Positions 1 through 9,886 of a stretch of 64,000 bases of DNA are shown here, one piece after another. Location of the stretch: assembly GCA_026874595.1 (NCBI GenBank), contig CM049315.1, forward strand, positions 63,549,389-63,613,388, given 5' to 3'. The position numbers and the translations under genes are program-made. A model generated the notes under the pieces. That model saw only the letters and a program-made list of their open reading frames with translations, did not search any database and was not told where the DNA came from. Source of the stretch: Sipunculus nudus. Taxonomy: Eukaryota > Annelida > Sipuncula > Golfingiida > Sipunculidae. Positions within the stretch are counted from its first letter, which is position 1; each line of letters starts with the position of its first letter.

Positions 1-3000
1 TAATTGCAAATGAAGCGTTTTAATAGCTTCATCAGGCCATTTAAAACAAGTTACAAACGTCGTTTTTGCCGAAATCAGCTCGGTTTTCGCTTTATACAAG
101 ATCGTGTCTTGTGCAATGATCACCGATTTAAACTGTGAAAGAAGCGTTTTAGAAGCTTCATCAGGCCATTAAAAACCAGTTAGAAACGTCTTTTACGCCG
201 AAATCAGCTCTTTTTTTCGTAATACAAGATCGTGATTTGTGCAGAAACGGCTGATTTAAACTGCGATAGAAGCGTTTTAATAGCTTTATTAGGCCATTTA
301 GAAATTGGTTAAAACGTCGCTCTTGCTGAAATCAGATCGGTTTTCGCGTAATATAAGATCGTGTTGTGCAAAATAGAAGATTAAAATTGCAAAAGAAGCA
401 ATTCAGAAGCTCCATTAGGCCATTTAGAACCGGGTACAAACGTCGATCTCGCCGAAATCAGATAGGTTTTTGCCTAATTCAGGAACGTGTGTTGTGCAAA
501 AATTACAGATTTAAATTGCAAAAGAAGCAATTCAGAAGCTCCATTAGGCCATTTAGAACCGGGTACAAACATCGATCTCGCCGAAATCAGCTAGGTTTTT
601 GCCTAATTCATGATCGTGTGTTGTGCAAATAGTGCAGATTTAAATTGCAAAAGAATCAATTCAGGAGCTTTATTAGGCCATTTAGAAATTGGTAAAAACG
701 TCGCTCTTTCTGAAATCAGATCGGTTTTCGCGTAATACAACATCGTGTTGTGCAAAATAGAAGATTAAAATTGCAAAAGAAGCAATTCAGAAGCTCCATT
801 AGGCCATTTAGAACCGGGTACAAACATTGATCTCGCCGAAATCAGCTAGGTTTTTGGCTAATTCAGGAACGTGTGTTGTGCAAAAATTACAGATTTCAAT
901 TGCAAAAGAAGCAATTCAAAAGCTTCAGTAGGCCATTTAGAATCAGATACAAACGTCTTTTACGACGAAATCAGCTCGGTTTTTTCGTAATACAAGATCG
1001 TGATTTGTGCAGAAACGGCTAATATAAACTACGATAGAAGCGTTTAGATAGCTTCATTAGGCCATTTAGAAATTGTTAAAAACGTCGCTTTTGCTGAAAT
1101 CAGATCGGTTTTCGCGTAGTACAAGATCGTGTTGTGCAAAATAGAAGATTAAAATTGCAAAAGAAGCAATTCAGAAGCTCCATTAGGCCATTTAGAACCG
1201 GGTACAAACATCGATCTCGTCGAAATCAGCTAGGTTTTTCCCTAATTCATGATCGTGTGTTGTGCAAAAATTGCAGATTTAAATTGCAAAAGAAGCAATT
1301 CAGAAACTTTATTAGGCCGTTTAGAATCAGATACAAACGTCTTTTACGCAGAAATCAGCTCGGTTTTGGCGTAATACAAGATCGTGTTTTGTGCAAAGAT
1401 GACCGATTTAAACTGCGAAAGAAGCGTTTTAAAAGCTTCATCAGGCCATTAAGAACCAGTTAGCAACGTCGTTTTTGCTGAAATCAGTTCGGTTTTTTTT
1501 TTTGCGTAATTCAAAATCGTCGGTTGTGCAAAGATGACCGATTTAAACTGCTAAAGAAGCGTTTTAGAAGCTTCATCAGGCAATTAAGAAGTTAGAAACG
1601 TCTTTTACGCCGAAATCAGCTCGGTTTTTGCGTAATACAAGATCGTGTTTTGTGCAAAAGTGACCGATTTAAACTGCAAAAGAAGAGTTTAAGAAGCTTC
1701 AATAGGCCACTTAAAACCAGTTACAAAGATTTTTTTTGCCGAAATCGACTCGGTTTTTGCGTTATAATAGATCATGATCCGTGCAAAAATGGTCAGTTTA
1801 AACTGCGAAAGAAGCGTTTCAGAAACTTCATCAGGCGACTTAAAACCCGTTACAATCGTCGTTTTCGTCGCAATCAGCTCGGTTTTCGCGTACTACAAGA
1901 TCGTGTGTTGTGCAAAAATGGCCGTTTAAATTGCAAATGAAGCATTTTAATAGCTTCATCAGGCCATTTAAAACAAGTTACAAACGTCGTTTTTGCCGAA
2001 ATCAGCTCGGTTTTCGCTTTAAACAAGATCGTGTCTTGTGCAATGATCACCGATTTAAACTGTGAAAGAAGCGTTTTAGAAGCTTCATCAGGCCATTAAG
2101 AACCAGTTAGAAACGTCGTTTTTGCTTAAATCAGCTCGATTTTTTTTTGCGTAATGCAAGATCGTGTTTGTGCAAATATTGCAGATTTAAATTGCAAAAG
2201 AATCAATTCAGGAGCTTTATTAGGCCATTTAAAACCAGATACCAACGTCTTTTCCGCCGAAATCAGCTCGGTTTTTGCGTAATACAAGACCGTGTTTTGT
2301 GCAAAGATGACCGATTTAAACTGCCAAGGAAGCCTTTTAGAAGCTTCATCAGGCCATCAAAAACCAGTTAGTAACGTCGTTTTTGCTGAAATCAGCTCGA
2401 TTTTTTGCGTAATACAAAATCGTGTGTTGTGCAAAGATGACCGATTTAAACTGCTAAAGAAGCGTTTTAGAAGCTTCATCAGGCCATTAAGAACCAGTTA
2501 GAAACGTCTTTTACGCCGAAATCAGCTCTTTTTTTCGTAATACATGATCGTGATTTGTGCAGAAACGGCTGATTTAAACTGCGATAGAAGCGTTTTAATA
2601 GCTCCATTAGGCCATTTAGAAATTGGTAAAAACATCCATCTCGCCGAAATCAGCTAGGTTTTTGGCTAACTCAGGAACGTGTGTTGTGCAAAAATTACAG
2701 ATTTCAATTGCAAAAGAAGCAATTCAGAAGCTTCATTAGGCCGTTTAGAATCAGATACAAACGTCTTTTACGACGAAATCAGCTCGGTTTTTTCCTAATA
2801 CAAGATCGTGATTTGTGCAGAAACGGCTAATATAAACTGCGTTAGAAGCGTTTAAATAGCTTCATTAGGCCATTTAGAAATTGTTAAAAACGTCGCTCTT
2901 GCTGAAATCAGATCTGTTTTCGCGTAGTACAAGATCGTGTCTTGTGCAATGATCACCGATTTAAACTGCGAAAGAAGCCTTTTAGAAGCTTCATCAGGCC

Positions 3001-3159
3001 ATTAAGAACCAGTTAGAAACGTCGTTTTTGCTGAAATCAGCTCGATTTTTTGCGTAATGCAAGATCGTGTTTGTGCAAATATTGCAGATTTAAATTGTAA
3101 AAGAATCAATTCAGGAGCTTTATTAGACCATTTAGATCCAGATACCAACGTCTTTTTCG

Positions 3160-3673
3160 CCGAAATCAGCTCGTTTTTGCGTAATACAAGACCGTGTTTT
3201 CTGCAAAGATGACCGATTTAAACTGCCAAGGAAGCCTTTTAGAAGCTTCATCAGGCCATTAAGAACCAGTTAGCAACGTCGTTTTTGCTGAAATCAGCTC
3301 GATTTTTTGCGTAATACAAAATCGTGTGTTGTGCAAAGATGACCGATTTAAACTGCTTAAGAAGCGTTTTAGAAGCTTCATCAGGCCATTTAGAACCAGT
3401 TAGAAACGTCTTTTTCGCCGAAATCAGCTCGTTTTTGCGTAATACAAGACCGTGTTTTGTGCAAAGATGACCGATTTCAACTGCCAAGGAAGCCTTTTAG
3501 AAGCTTCATCAGGCCATTAAGAACCAGTTAGCAACGTCGTTTTTGCTGAAATCAGCTCGATTTTTTGCGTAATACAAAATCGTGTGTTGTGCAAAGATGA
3601 CCGATTTAAACTGCTTAAGAAGCGTTTTAGAAGCTTCATCAGGCCATTGAGAACCAGTTAGAAACGTCTTTTA
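3160..3673. repeat. Two-monomer tandem duplication (257 bp x 2)
   Basis: Two adjacent copies of a dimer: a monomer with CTGCCAAGGAAGCC followed by one with CTGCTTAAGAAGCG. They are offset by 257 bp, as shown by CGTCTTTTTCGCCG near 3148 and again near 3405. The copies differ at a few positions, for example TTTTCTGCAAAG in the first and TTTTGTGCAAAG in the second. This is the smallest clear unequal-exchange product in block A. Confidence 0.8.
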
Positions 3674-5007
3674 CGCCGAAATCAGCTCGGTTTTTGCGTA
3701 ATACAAGATCGTGTTTTGTGCAAAAGTGACCGATTTAAACTGCAAAAGAAGAGTTTAAGAAGCTTCAATAGGCCACTTAAAACCAGTTACAAAGATCTTT
3801 TTTGCCGAAATCGACTCGGTTTTTGCGTTATAATAGATCATGATCCGTGCAAAAATGGTCAGTTTAAACTGCGAAAGAAGCGTTTCAGAAACTTCATTAG
3901 GCGACTTTAAACCCGTTACAATCGTCGTTTTCGTCGCAATCAGCTCGGTTTTCGCGTACTACAAGATCGTGTGTTGTGCAAAAATGGCCGTTTAAATTGC
4001 AAATGAAGCATTTTAATAGCTTCATCAGGCCATTTAAAACAAGTTACAAACGTCGTTTTTGCCGAAATCAGCTCGGTTTTCGCTTTAAACAAGATCGTGT
4101 CTTGTGCAATGATCACCGATTTAAACTGTGAAAGAAGCGTTTTAGAAGCTTCATCAGGCCATTAAGAACCAGTTAGAAACGTCGTTTTTGCTTAAATCAG
4201 CTCGATTTTTTTTTGCGTAATGCAAGATCGTGTTTGTGCAAATATTGCAGATTTAAATTGCAAAAGAATCAATTCAGGAGCTTTCTTAGACCATTTAGAT
4301 CCAGATACCAACGTCTTTTTCGCCGAAATCAGCTCGTTTTTGCGTAATACAAGACCGTGTTTTGTGCAAAGATGACCGATTTAAACTGCCAAGGAAGCCT
4401 TTTAGAAGCTTCATCAGGCCATTAAAAACCAGTTAGTAACGTCGTTTTTGCTGAAATCAGCTCGATTTTTTGCGTAATACAAAATCGTGTGTTGTGCAAA
4501 GATGACCGATTTAAACTGCTTAAGAAGCGTTTTAGAAGCTTCATCAGGCCATTGAAAACCAGTTAGAAACGTCTTTTACGCCGAAATCATCTCGTTTTTT
4601 TCGTAATACAAGATCGTGATTTGTGCAGAAACGGCTGATTAAAATTGCAAAAGAAGCAATTCAGAAGCTCCATTAGGCCATTTAGAACCGGGTACAAACA
4701 TCGATCTCGCCGAAATCAGCTAGGTTTTTGGCTAATTCAGGAACGTGTGTTGTGCAAAAATTACAGATTTCAATTGCAAAAGAAGCAATTCAGAAGCTTC
4801 ATTAGGCCGTTTAGAACCAGTTACAAAAGTCGTTTTTGCCGAAATCAGCGCGATTTTCGCGTTATACAAGATCGTACGTTGTGAATAAATGGCCGATTTG
4901 AACTGCGAAAGAAGCGTTTTAATAGCTTCATCAGGCCATTTAGAAATTGTTAAAAACGTCGCTTTTGCTGAAATCAGATCGGTTTTCGCGTAGTACAAGA
5001 TCGTGTT

Positions 5008-5135
5008 GTGCAAAATAGAAGATTAAAATTGCAAAAGAAGCAATTCAGAAGCTCCATTAGGCCATTTAGAACCGGGTACAAACATCGATCTCGCCGAAAT
5101 CAGCTAGGTTTTTGCCCAATTCATGATCGTGTGTT
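5008..5135 (+). repeat. Representative satellite monomer (128-129 bp)
   Basis: One unit of the tandem satellite that fills the window, given as a reference copy. From TTGC at 5029 to the same word in the next monomer at 5158 is 129 bp; most units are 128-129 bp. Words recurring in nearly every monomer are TGTGCA near the chosen start, AGGCCATT or AGGCCGTT in the middle, and GAAATCAG followed by a variable poly-T tract in the second half. Many monomers, though not this one, carry the palindrome GAAGCTTC, which contains a HindIII site; others have GAAGCTCC or TAGCTTC there. About eleven sequence classes can be told apart by the words after TGTGCA. The phase chosen is arbitrary. I do not recognise the satellite as a named family. 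Confidence 0.97.
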
Positions 5136-6727
5136 GTGCAAAAATTGCAGATTTAAATTGCAAAAGAAGCAATTAAGAAGCTTCATTAGGCCGTTTAGAA
5201 CCAGATACAAACATCTTTTACGCCGAAATCAGCTCGGTTTTTGCGTAATACAAGATCGTGTTTTGTGCAAAAGTGACCGATTTAAACTGCAAAAGAAGAG
5301 TTTAAGAAGCTTCAATAGACCACTTAAAACCAGTTACAAAGATCTTTTTTGCCGAAATCGACTCGGTTTTTGCGTTATAATAGATCATGATCCGTGCAAA
5401 AATGGTCAGTTTAAACTGCGAAAGAAGCGTTTCAGAAACTTCATTAGGCGACTTAAAACCCGTTACAATCGTCGTTTTCGTCGCAATCAGCTCGGTTTTC
5501 GCGTAGTACAAGATCGTGTGTTGTGCAAAAATGGCCGTTTAAATTGCAAATGAAGCATTTTAATAGCTTCATCAGGCCATTTAAAACAAGTTACAAACGT
5601 CGTTTTTGCCGAAATCAGCTCGGTTTTCGCTTTAAACAAGATCGTGTCTTGTGCAATGATCACCGATTTAAACTGTGAAAGAAGCGTTTTAGAAGCTTCA
5701 TCAGGCCATTAAGAACCAGTTAGAAACGTCGTTTTTGCTTAAATCAGCTCGATTTTTTTTTGCGTAATGCAAGATCGTGTTTGTGCAAATATTGCAGATT
5801 TAAATTGCAAAAGAATCAATTCAGGAGCTTTATTAGACCATTTAGATCCAGATACCAACGTCTTTTTCGCCGAAATCAGCTCGTTTTTGCGTAATACAAG
5901 ACCGTGTTTTGTGCAAAGATGACCGATTTAAACTGCCAAGGAAGCCTTTTAGAAGCTTCATCAGGCCATTAAAAACCAGTTAGTAACGTCGTTTTTGCTG
6001 AAATCAGCTCGGTTTTTTTTTTTGCGTAATATAAGATCTTGTGTTGTGCAAAGATGATCGATTTAAACTGCAAAAGAAGCGTTTGAGAAACTTCATTAGG
6101 CCATTTAGAACCAGTTACAAATGTCGTTTTTTGGCCGAAATCAGCTCGGATTTTGCGTAGTATAGGATTCTGTTTTGTGCAAAATGGCCGATTTAAACTG
6201 CGAAAGAAGCGTTTTAGAAGCTTCATTTGTCCATTTACAACCAGTTACAAAAGTCGTTTTTGCCGAAATCAGCGCGATTTTCGCGTTATACAAGATCGTA
6301 CGTTGTGAATAAATGGCCGATTTGAACTGCGAAAGAAGCGTTTTAATAGCTTCATCAGGCCATTTAGAACAAGTTACGAACGTCGTTTTTCCCGAAATCA
6401 GCTCGGTGTTCGCTTTATACAAGATCGTGTCTTGTGCAATGATCACCGATTTAAACTGCGAAGGAAGCCTTTTAGAAGCTTCATTAGGCCATTAAGAACC
6501 AGTTAGAAACGTCGTTATTGCTGAAATCAGCTCGATTTTTTTGCGTAATGCAAGATCGTGTTTCTGCAAATATTGCAGATTTAAATTGCAAAAGAATCAA
6601 TTCAGGAGCTTTATTAGGCCATTTAGAACCAGATACCAACGTCTTTTTCGCCGAAATCAGCTCGATTTTTTGCGTAATACAAAATCGTGTGTTGTGCAAA
6701 GATGACCGATTTAAACTGCTTAAGAAG

Positions 6728-6738
6728 CGTTTTAGAAG
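6728..6738. repeat. Target site duplication, left copy (11 bp)
   Basis: CGTTTTAGAAG lies immediately left of the foldback element and is repeated exactly at 8823-8833. Removing the element and one copy rebuilds a normal monomer (GCGTTTTAGAAGCTTCATC), and the same uninterrupted sequence is found at 13081-13099. Confidence 0.9.
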
Positions 6739-6920
6739 GTAACAGGAACTCTCGGCCCCAGAGACACTCGTCCCAGAGACACTCGGCCCCAGCGACTCTC
6801 GGCCCCAGAGACACTCGGCCCCTGAGACGCTCGGCCCTAGAGACACTCGGCCCCTAGTCAGCAGGACCCAGCGACACTCGGCCCCGTCCGGTCGCCGCCC
6901 CCAGAGACACTCGGCCCAGG
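6739..6920 (+). repeat. Left terminal inverted repeat with GC-rich subrepeats
   Basis: The arm starts GTAACAGGAACTCTCGG and consists largely of repeats of a 15-16 bp unit close to CTCGGCCCCAGAGACA, about nine in all. Two units are interrupted: one by CTAGTCAGCAGGACC and one by GTCCGGTCGCCGCC. It matches the reverse complement of 8641-8822 almost base for base. The composition is strikingly more GC-rich than both the satellite and the element interior. Confidence 0.95.
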
Positions 6921-6925
6921 AGTCT

Positions 6926-7048
6926 AGCCTCGGGAAACCCCTCAGAAAACCTTCCCGTAGTTATCCCTTCCGGGCCAGAGGTCTGATACTAGCTTACCGT
7001 CTTATACTAGCTTAGAAAAACCCCTCAGAAAACAACCTTCCCGTAGAT
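6926..7048. repeat. Degenerate inner extension of the left arm, duplicated
   Basis: Past the 182 bp arm, the word AAACCCCTCAGAAAAC plus CCTTCCCGTAG occurs twice on the left (about 6936-6960 and 7018-7046). GATACTAGCTT lies between them, also twice. The right side carries only one counterpart (8575-8621, reverse complement AAACCCCTCAGAAAACAACC). The left arm therefore has a local tandem duplication of about 80 bp that the right arm lacks. Confidence 0.8.
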
Positions 7049-8574
7049 ATACTGAGTCGGAAGTCGGAGAATGGAAGCCCGTTCTTTTACCGTCTTAGGT
7101 TCATTAGGGAAGGGTTTAATGAGTCAAAACAAAAACGAGAGAAAGTGAAAGTAAAACGTATTTATTAATTGATAATAGTGTTTAATGTTAAATATGTAGT
7201 TCCTGATTATGATATTAGCCAATATATACACAAACCGAAATAGAAAACGTTCCAAATATCACAGTATGAATGAAGTATATGAAAGTGACCCGTAAAGTCA
7301 CCAAATTACAAATTAAAGAGTAGGCTTATATACAAGTATGTCAATTTACACACATATATAAAACAAATCAAAGTAGAAAGTGTTTTCTACTTCGTGTTTT
7401 CTACTTCTTATTTCTAACTAATGTTAACTAACGTTAATGTTCTAACTAATGACAGAGCGTACATAAAGAAGCAAGAATACACACACAATGCCAAAATCTT
7501 AAAGAAACGGTAAATTATGACTACTTCCACATATACACATCAAATATCGTTGATGTTTTAACTAATGACAGAGCGTACGTAAAAAGCAATGGTATAAGAA
7601 CTCTTCTCTAATGGGATTGATATGTATACAAAATTCATATATATATATACAAAGCCAAAATCATAAAGAAACTGTAATTTACGACTATTAGGAACGGTAA
7701 TTTATGACTATTTCCACATATATACATAAAAGATATGAAGTATTCCAAAGGCCATAGAGCCTGCATCAAGCACACATCAAAGTTCCACTGTGTACGCTAC
7801 ATTTCAAACTCTGGTTTGTGAATGACTTCTTGGTTAGTTGATTATGGATATGCTCAATCAGGGGTTTACCGAACTTACTATGCAATCAAAGGTTATTGTT
7901 ATGACGGCAGTAATCACAGCCAACAAGATCACAAAGACGGCAATTAGACTTCGATCAATACCGAGACAAACGGATAAATACCGAGGTAAATTTAACGGTG
8001 ACAATTTCTCATTTTATATCAGTTATTTCTTGATTCATTTATATAAATACTACAGCGTATTATAAAAAAGAAATATTATATTTGGCTCCTTCAACGTTTA
8101 TTGCATCCATTTATTTGGCGTGACCACCACAGGATAATGGTTCAGCACCTTTTATTTAACAATCTATAATTTTTTTATAAGTCATATACAAAGATAATTT
8201 TATGATATCTGGGCTACACGAAGATATATGTTTCACGAGAAAGGACGGTCCGTGCCGAGGCCTGGCCCCAATATTTTTGGGGGGTAAGTTAATGCGGCCT
8301 TCAGGAAACAGTTGAAATGAACGAACACATAAGCTTACGAAAACTAATAATTTAAGAGGAGACATAACACCTGGCCATGTATTTTCTATTGTGTGTAAAA
8401 TACATATAATTTGTGGAATATGATAAAAAATCATATGGATTATTATACAGATATTGTTTCAAAAATAAGCATGGTTTTAATTTTTATAATCACCAATATA
8501 TATATATATTGTATGTGCTATATTTGTTTTTTATGGAAAATTTAACTTTAATTTCTTCGTGGCGTTCAATATCC
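7049..8574. other. AT-rich non-coding interior of the foldback element
   Basis: About 1.5 kb of AT-rich sequence between the arms. It holds two short AT dinucleotide runs (7637-7649 and 8496-8509), a degenerate direct repeat (7441-7735), and a small hairpin CCCCAA-TATTT-TTGGGG at 8266-8282. The hairpin lies inside a more GC-rich patch, roughly 8240-8310, that could be a remnant of another element. The longest open frames are 75 codons at 7838-8065 (+) and 92 codons at 8156-8434 (-). Neither has a motif I recognise, and both look like chance frames. I see no transposase, reverse transcriptase or zinc-finger motif, so any mobility would depend on proteins supplied elsewhere. Confidence 0.8.
7441..7735. 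repeat. Degenerate direct repeats inside the element
   Basis: ACTAATGACAGAGCGTAC occurs at 7445 and again at 7561. In both places it is followed by GCCAAAATC, AAAGAAAC and a TTCCACATATA-like stretch. The second copy is longer because it contains the AT run and an extra partial repeat (GTAATTTACGACTATT, then GTAATTTATGACTATT). This indicates internal tandem duplication followed by divergence. Confidence 0.75.
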
Positions 8575-8621
8575 AGAAGAGATAACTACGAGCAGGTTGT
8601 TTTCTGAGGGGTTTCGCGAGG
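8575..8621 (-). repeat. Degenerate inner extension of the right arm
   Basis: Read in reverse complement it gives GCGAAACCCCTCAGAAAAC, then AACCTGCTCGTAGTTATC, matching 6932-6965 with several substitutions and a 2 bp length difference. It extends the inverted similarity of the element beyond the conserved 182 bp arms. Confidence 0.8.
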
Positions 8622-8640
8622 CCAGTATCGGACCCGATGC

Positions 8641-8822
8641 CCTGGGCCGAGTGTCTCTTGGGGCGGCGACCGGACGGGGCCGAGTGTCGCTGGGTCCTGC
8701 TGACTAGGGGCCGAGTGTCTCTGGGGCCGAGCGTCTCAGGGGCCGAGTGTCTCTGGGGCCGAGAGTCGCTGGGGCCGAGTGTCTCTGGGACGAGTGTCTC
8801 TTGGGCCGAGAGTTCCTGTATT
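8641..8822 (-). repeat. Right terminal inverted repeat with GC-rich subrepeats
   Basis: Reverse complement of the left arm, ending CCGAGAGTTCCTGTATT. On the plus strand it carries more than four GGGG runs separated by about 12 bases (GGGGCCGAG repeats), so a G-quadruplex with long loops is conceivable. The three internal mismatches to the left arm lie in the C-runs and one C/T position, so the arms are nearly homogeneous. Confidence 0.95.
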
Positions 8823-8833
8823 CGTTTTAGAAG
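8823..8833. repeat. Target site duplication, right copy (11 bp)
   Basis: CGTTTTAGAAG, identical to 6728-6738. The satellite monomer resumes directly after it with CTTCATCAGGCCATT. Confidence 0.9.
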
Positions 8834-9886
8834 CTTCATCAGGCCATTAAGAACCAGTTAGAAACGTCTTTTACGCCGAAATCAGCTCGTTTTTTCGTAA
8901 TACAAGATCGTGATTTGTGCAGAAACGGCTGATTTAAACTGCGATAGAAGCGGTTTAATAGCTTCATTAGGCCATTTAGAAATTGGTAAAAACGTCGCTC
9001 TTGCTGAAATCAGATCGGTTTTTGCGTAATACAAGATCGTGTTTTGTGCAAAGATGACCGATTTAAACTGCGAAAGAAGCGTTTTAGAAGCTTCATCAGG
9101 CCATTAAGAACCAGTTAGCAACGTCGTTTTTGCCCGAAATCAGCTCGGTTTTTTTTTTGCGTAATACAAAATTGTCTGTAGTGCAAAGATGACCGATTTA
9201 AACTGCTAAAGAAGCGTTTTAGCAGATTCATCAGGCAATTAAGAAGTTAGAAACGTCGTTTTTGCTAAAATCAGCTCGATTTTTTAGTGTAATATAAGAT
9301 CGTGTTTGTGCAAAGATGACCAATTTAAACTGCAAAAGAAGAGTTTAAGAAGGTTCAATAGGCCACTTAAAACCAGTTACAAAGATCTTTTTTGCCGAAA
9401 TCGACTCGGTTTTTGCGTTATAATAGATCATGATCCGTGCAAAAATGGCCAGTTTAAACTGCGAAAGAAGCGTTTCAGAAACTTCATTAGGCGACTTAAA
9501 ACCCGTTACAATCGTCGTTTTCGTCGCAATCAGCTCGGTTTTCGCGTAGTACAAGATCGTGTGTTGTGCAAAAATGGCCGTTTAAATTGCAAATGAAGCA
9601 TTTTAATAGCTTCATCAGGCCATTTAAAACAAGTTACAAACGTCGTTTTTGCCGAAATCAGCTCGGTTTTCGCTTTAAACAAGATCGTGTCTTGTGCAAT
9701 GATCACCGATTTAAACTGTGAAAGAAGCGTTTTAGAAGCTTCATCAGGCCATTAAGAACCAGTTAGAAACGTCGTTTTTGCTGAAATCAGCTCGATTTTT
9801 TTGCGTAATGCAAGATCGTGTTTGTGCAAATATTGCAGATTTAAATTGCAAAAGAATCAATTCAGCAGCTTTATTAGGCCATTTAG

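Larger units (their letters stand above)
1..6738. repeat. Satellite array, block A (irregular mosaic)
   Basis: About 52 monomers, all in the same orientation, with no single fixed higher-order period. Segments from this block recur at different spacings: the stretch starting near 1650 recurs near 3716 (2,066 bp, 16 monomers) and near 5263 (1,547 bp, 12 monomers). Each of these carries the same three-monomer cassette, recognised by GAAGAGTTTAAGAAG, then ATGGTCAGTTT, then ATGGCCGTTTAAATTGC. Small changes distinguish the copies. The block reads as an older, rearranged part of the array compared with the right half of the window. No gene is present: the open frames are a by-product of the 129 bp period, which equals 43 codons. 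Confidence 0.95.
6739..8822. mobile_element. Non-autonomous foldback DNA transposon, 2,084 bp
   Basis: A single insertion interrupts the satellite. Its ends are 182 bp inverted repeats (6739-6920 and 8641-8822). I count three mismatches between the arms, apart from the outermost 3 bp. The arms are built of GC-rich 15-16 bp subrepeats, and more degenerate inverted similarity continues inwards. The interior is AT-rich and I find no transposase or other recognisable protein in it. An 11 bp target duplication flanks the element. Long composite inverted ends with internal subrepeats are typical of foldback elements. A 9-11 bp target duplication is typical of Mutator-like (MULE) transposases, to which Drosophila FB elements have been linked. 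The superfamily assignment is therefore an inference, while the mobile nature is well supported by the rebuilt empty site. Confidence 0.92.

Noticed and set aside
8266-8282. CCCCAA/TTGGGG hairpin with loop as a transcription terminator
   Set aside because: No gene lies upstream and the context is a eukaryotic transposon interior, so a short inverted repeat alone does not support a terminator.
7838-8434. Possible transposase or other gene in the element interior (75-codon plus-strand and 92-codon minus-strand frames)
   Set aside because: Both are short, overlap low-complexity AT-rich sequence, and show no catalytic or DNA-binding motif I recognise.
6739-8822. Long terminal repeat retrotransposon
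   Set aside because: The ends are inverted, not direct, repeats, and there is no primer-binding site, polypurine tract or reverse transcriptase.
8531-8861. Open frames across the right arm of the element with repeating Ser-Leu-Gly-Pro-like or Pro-Glu-Thr-Leu-like products
   Set aside because: They are translations of the 15-16 bp GC-rich subrepeats and run into the satellite.
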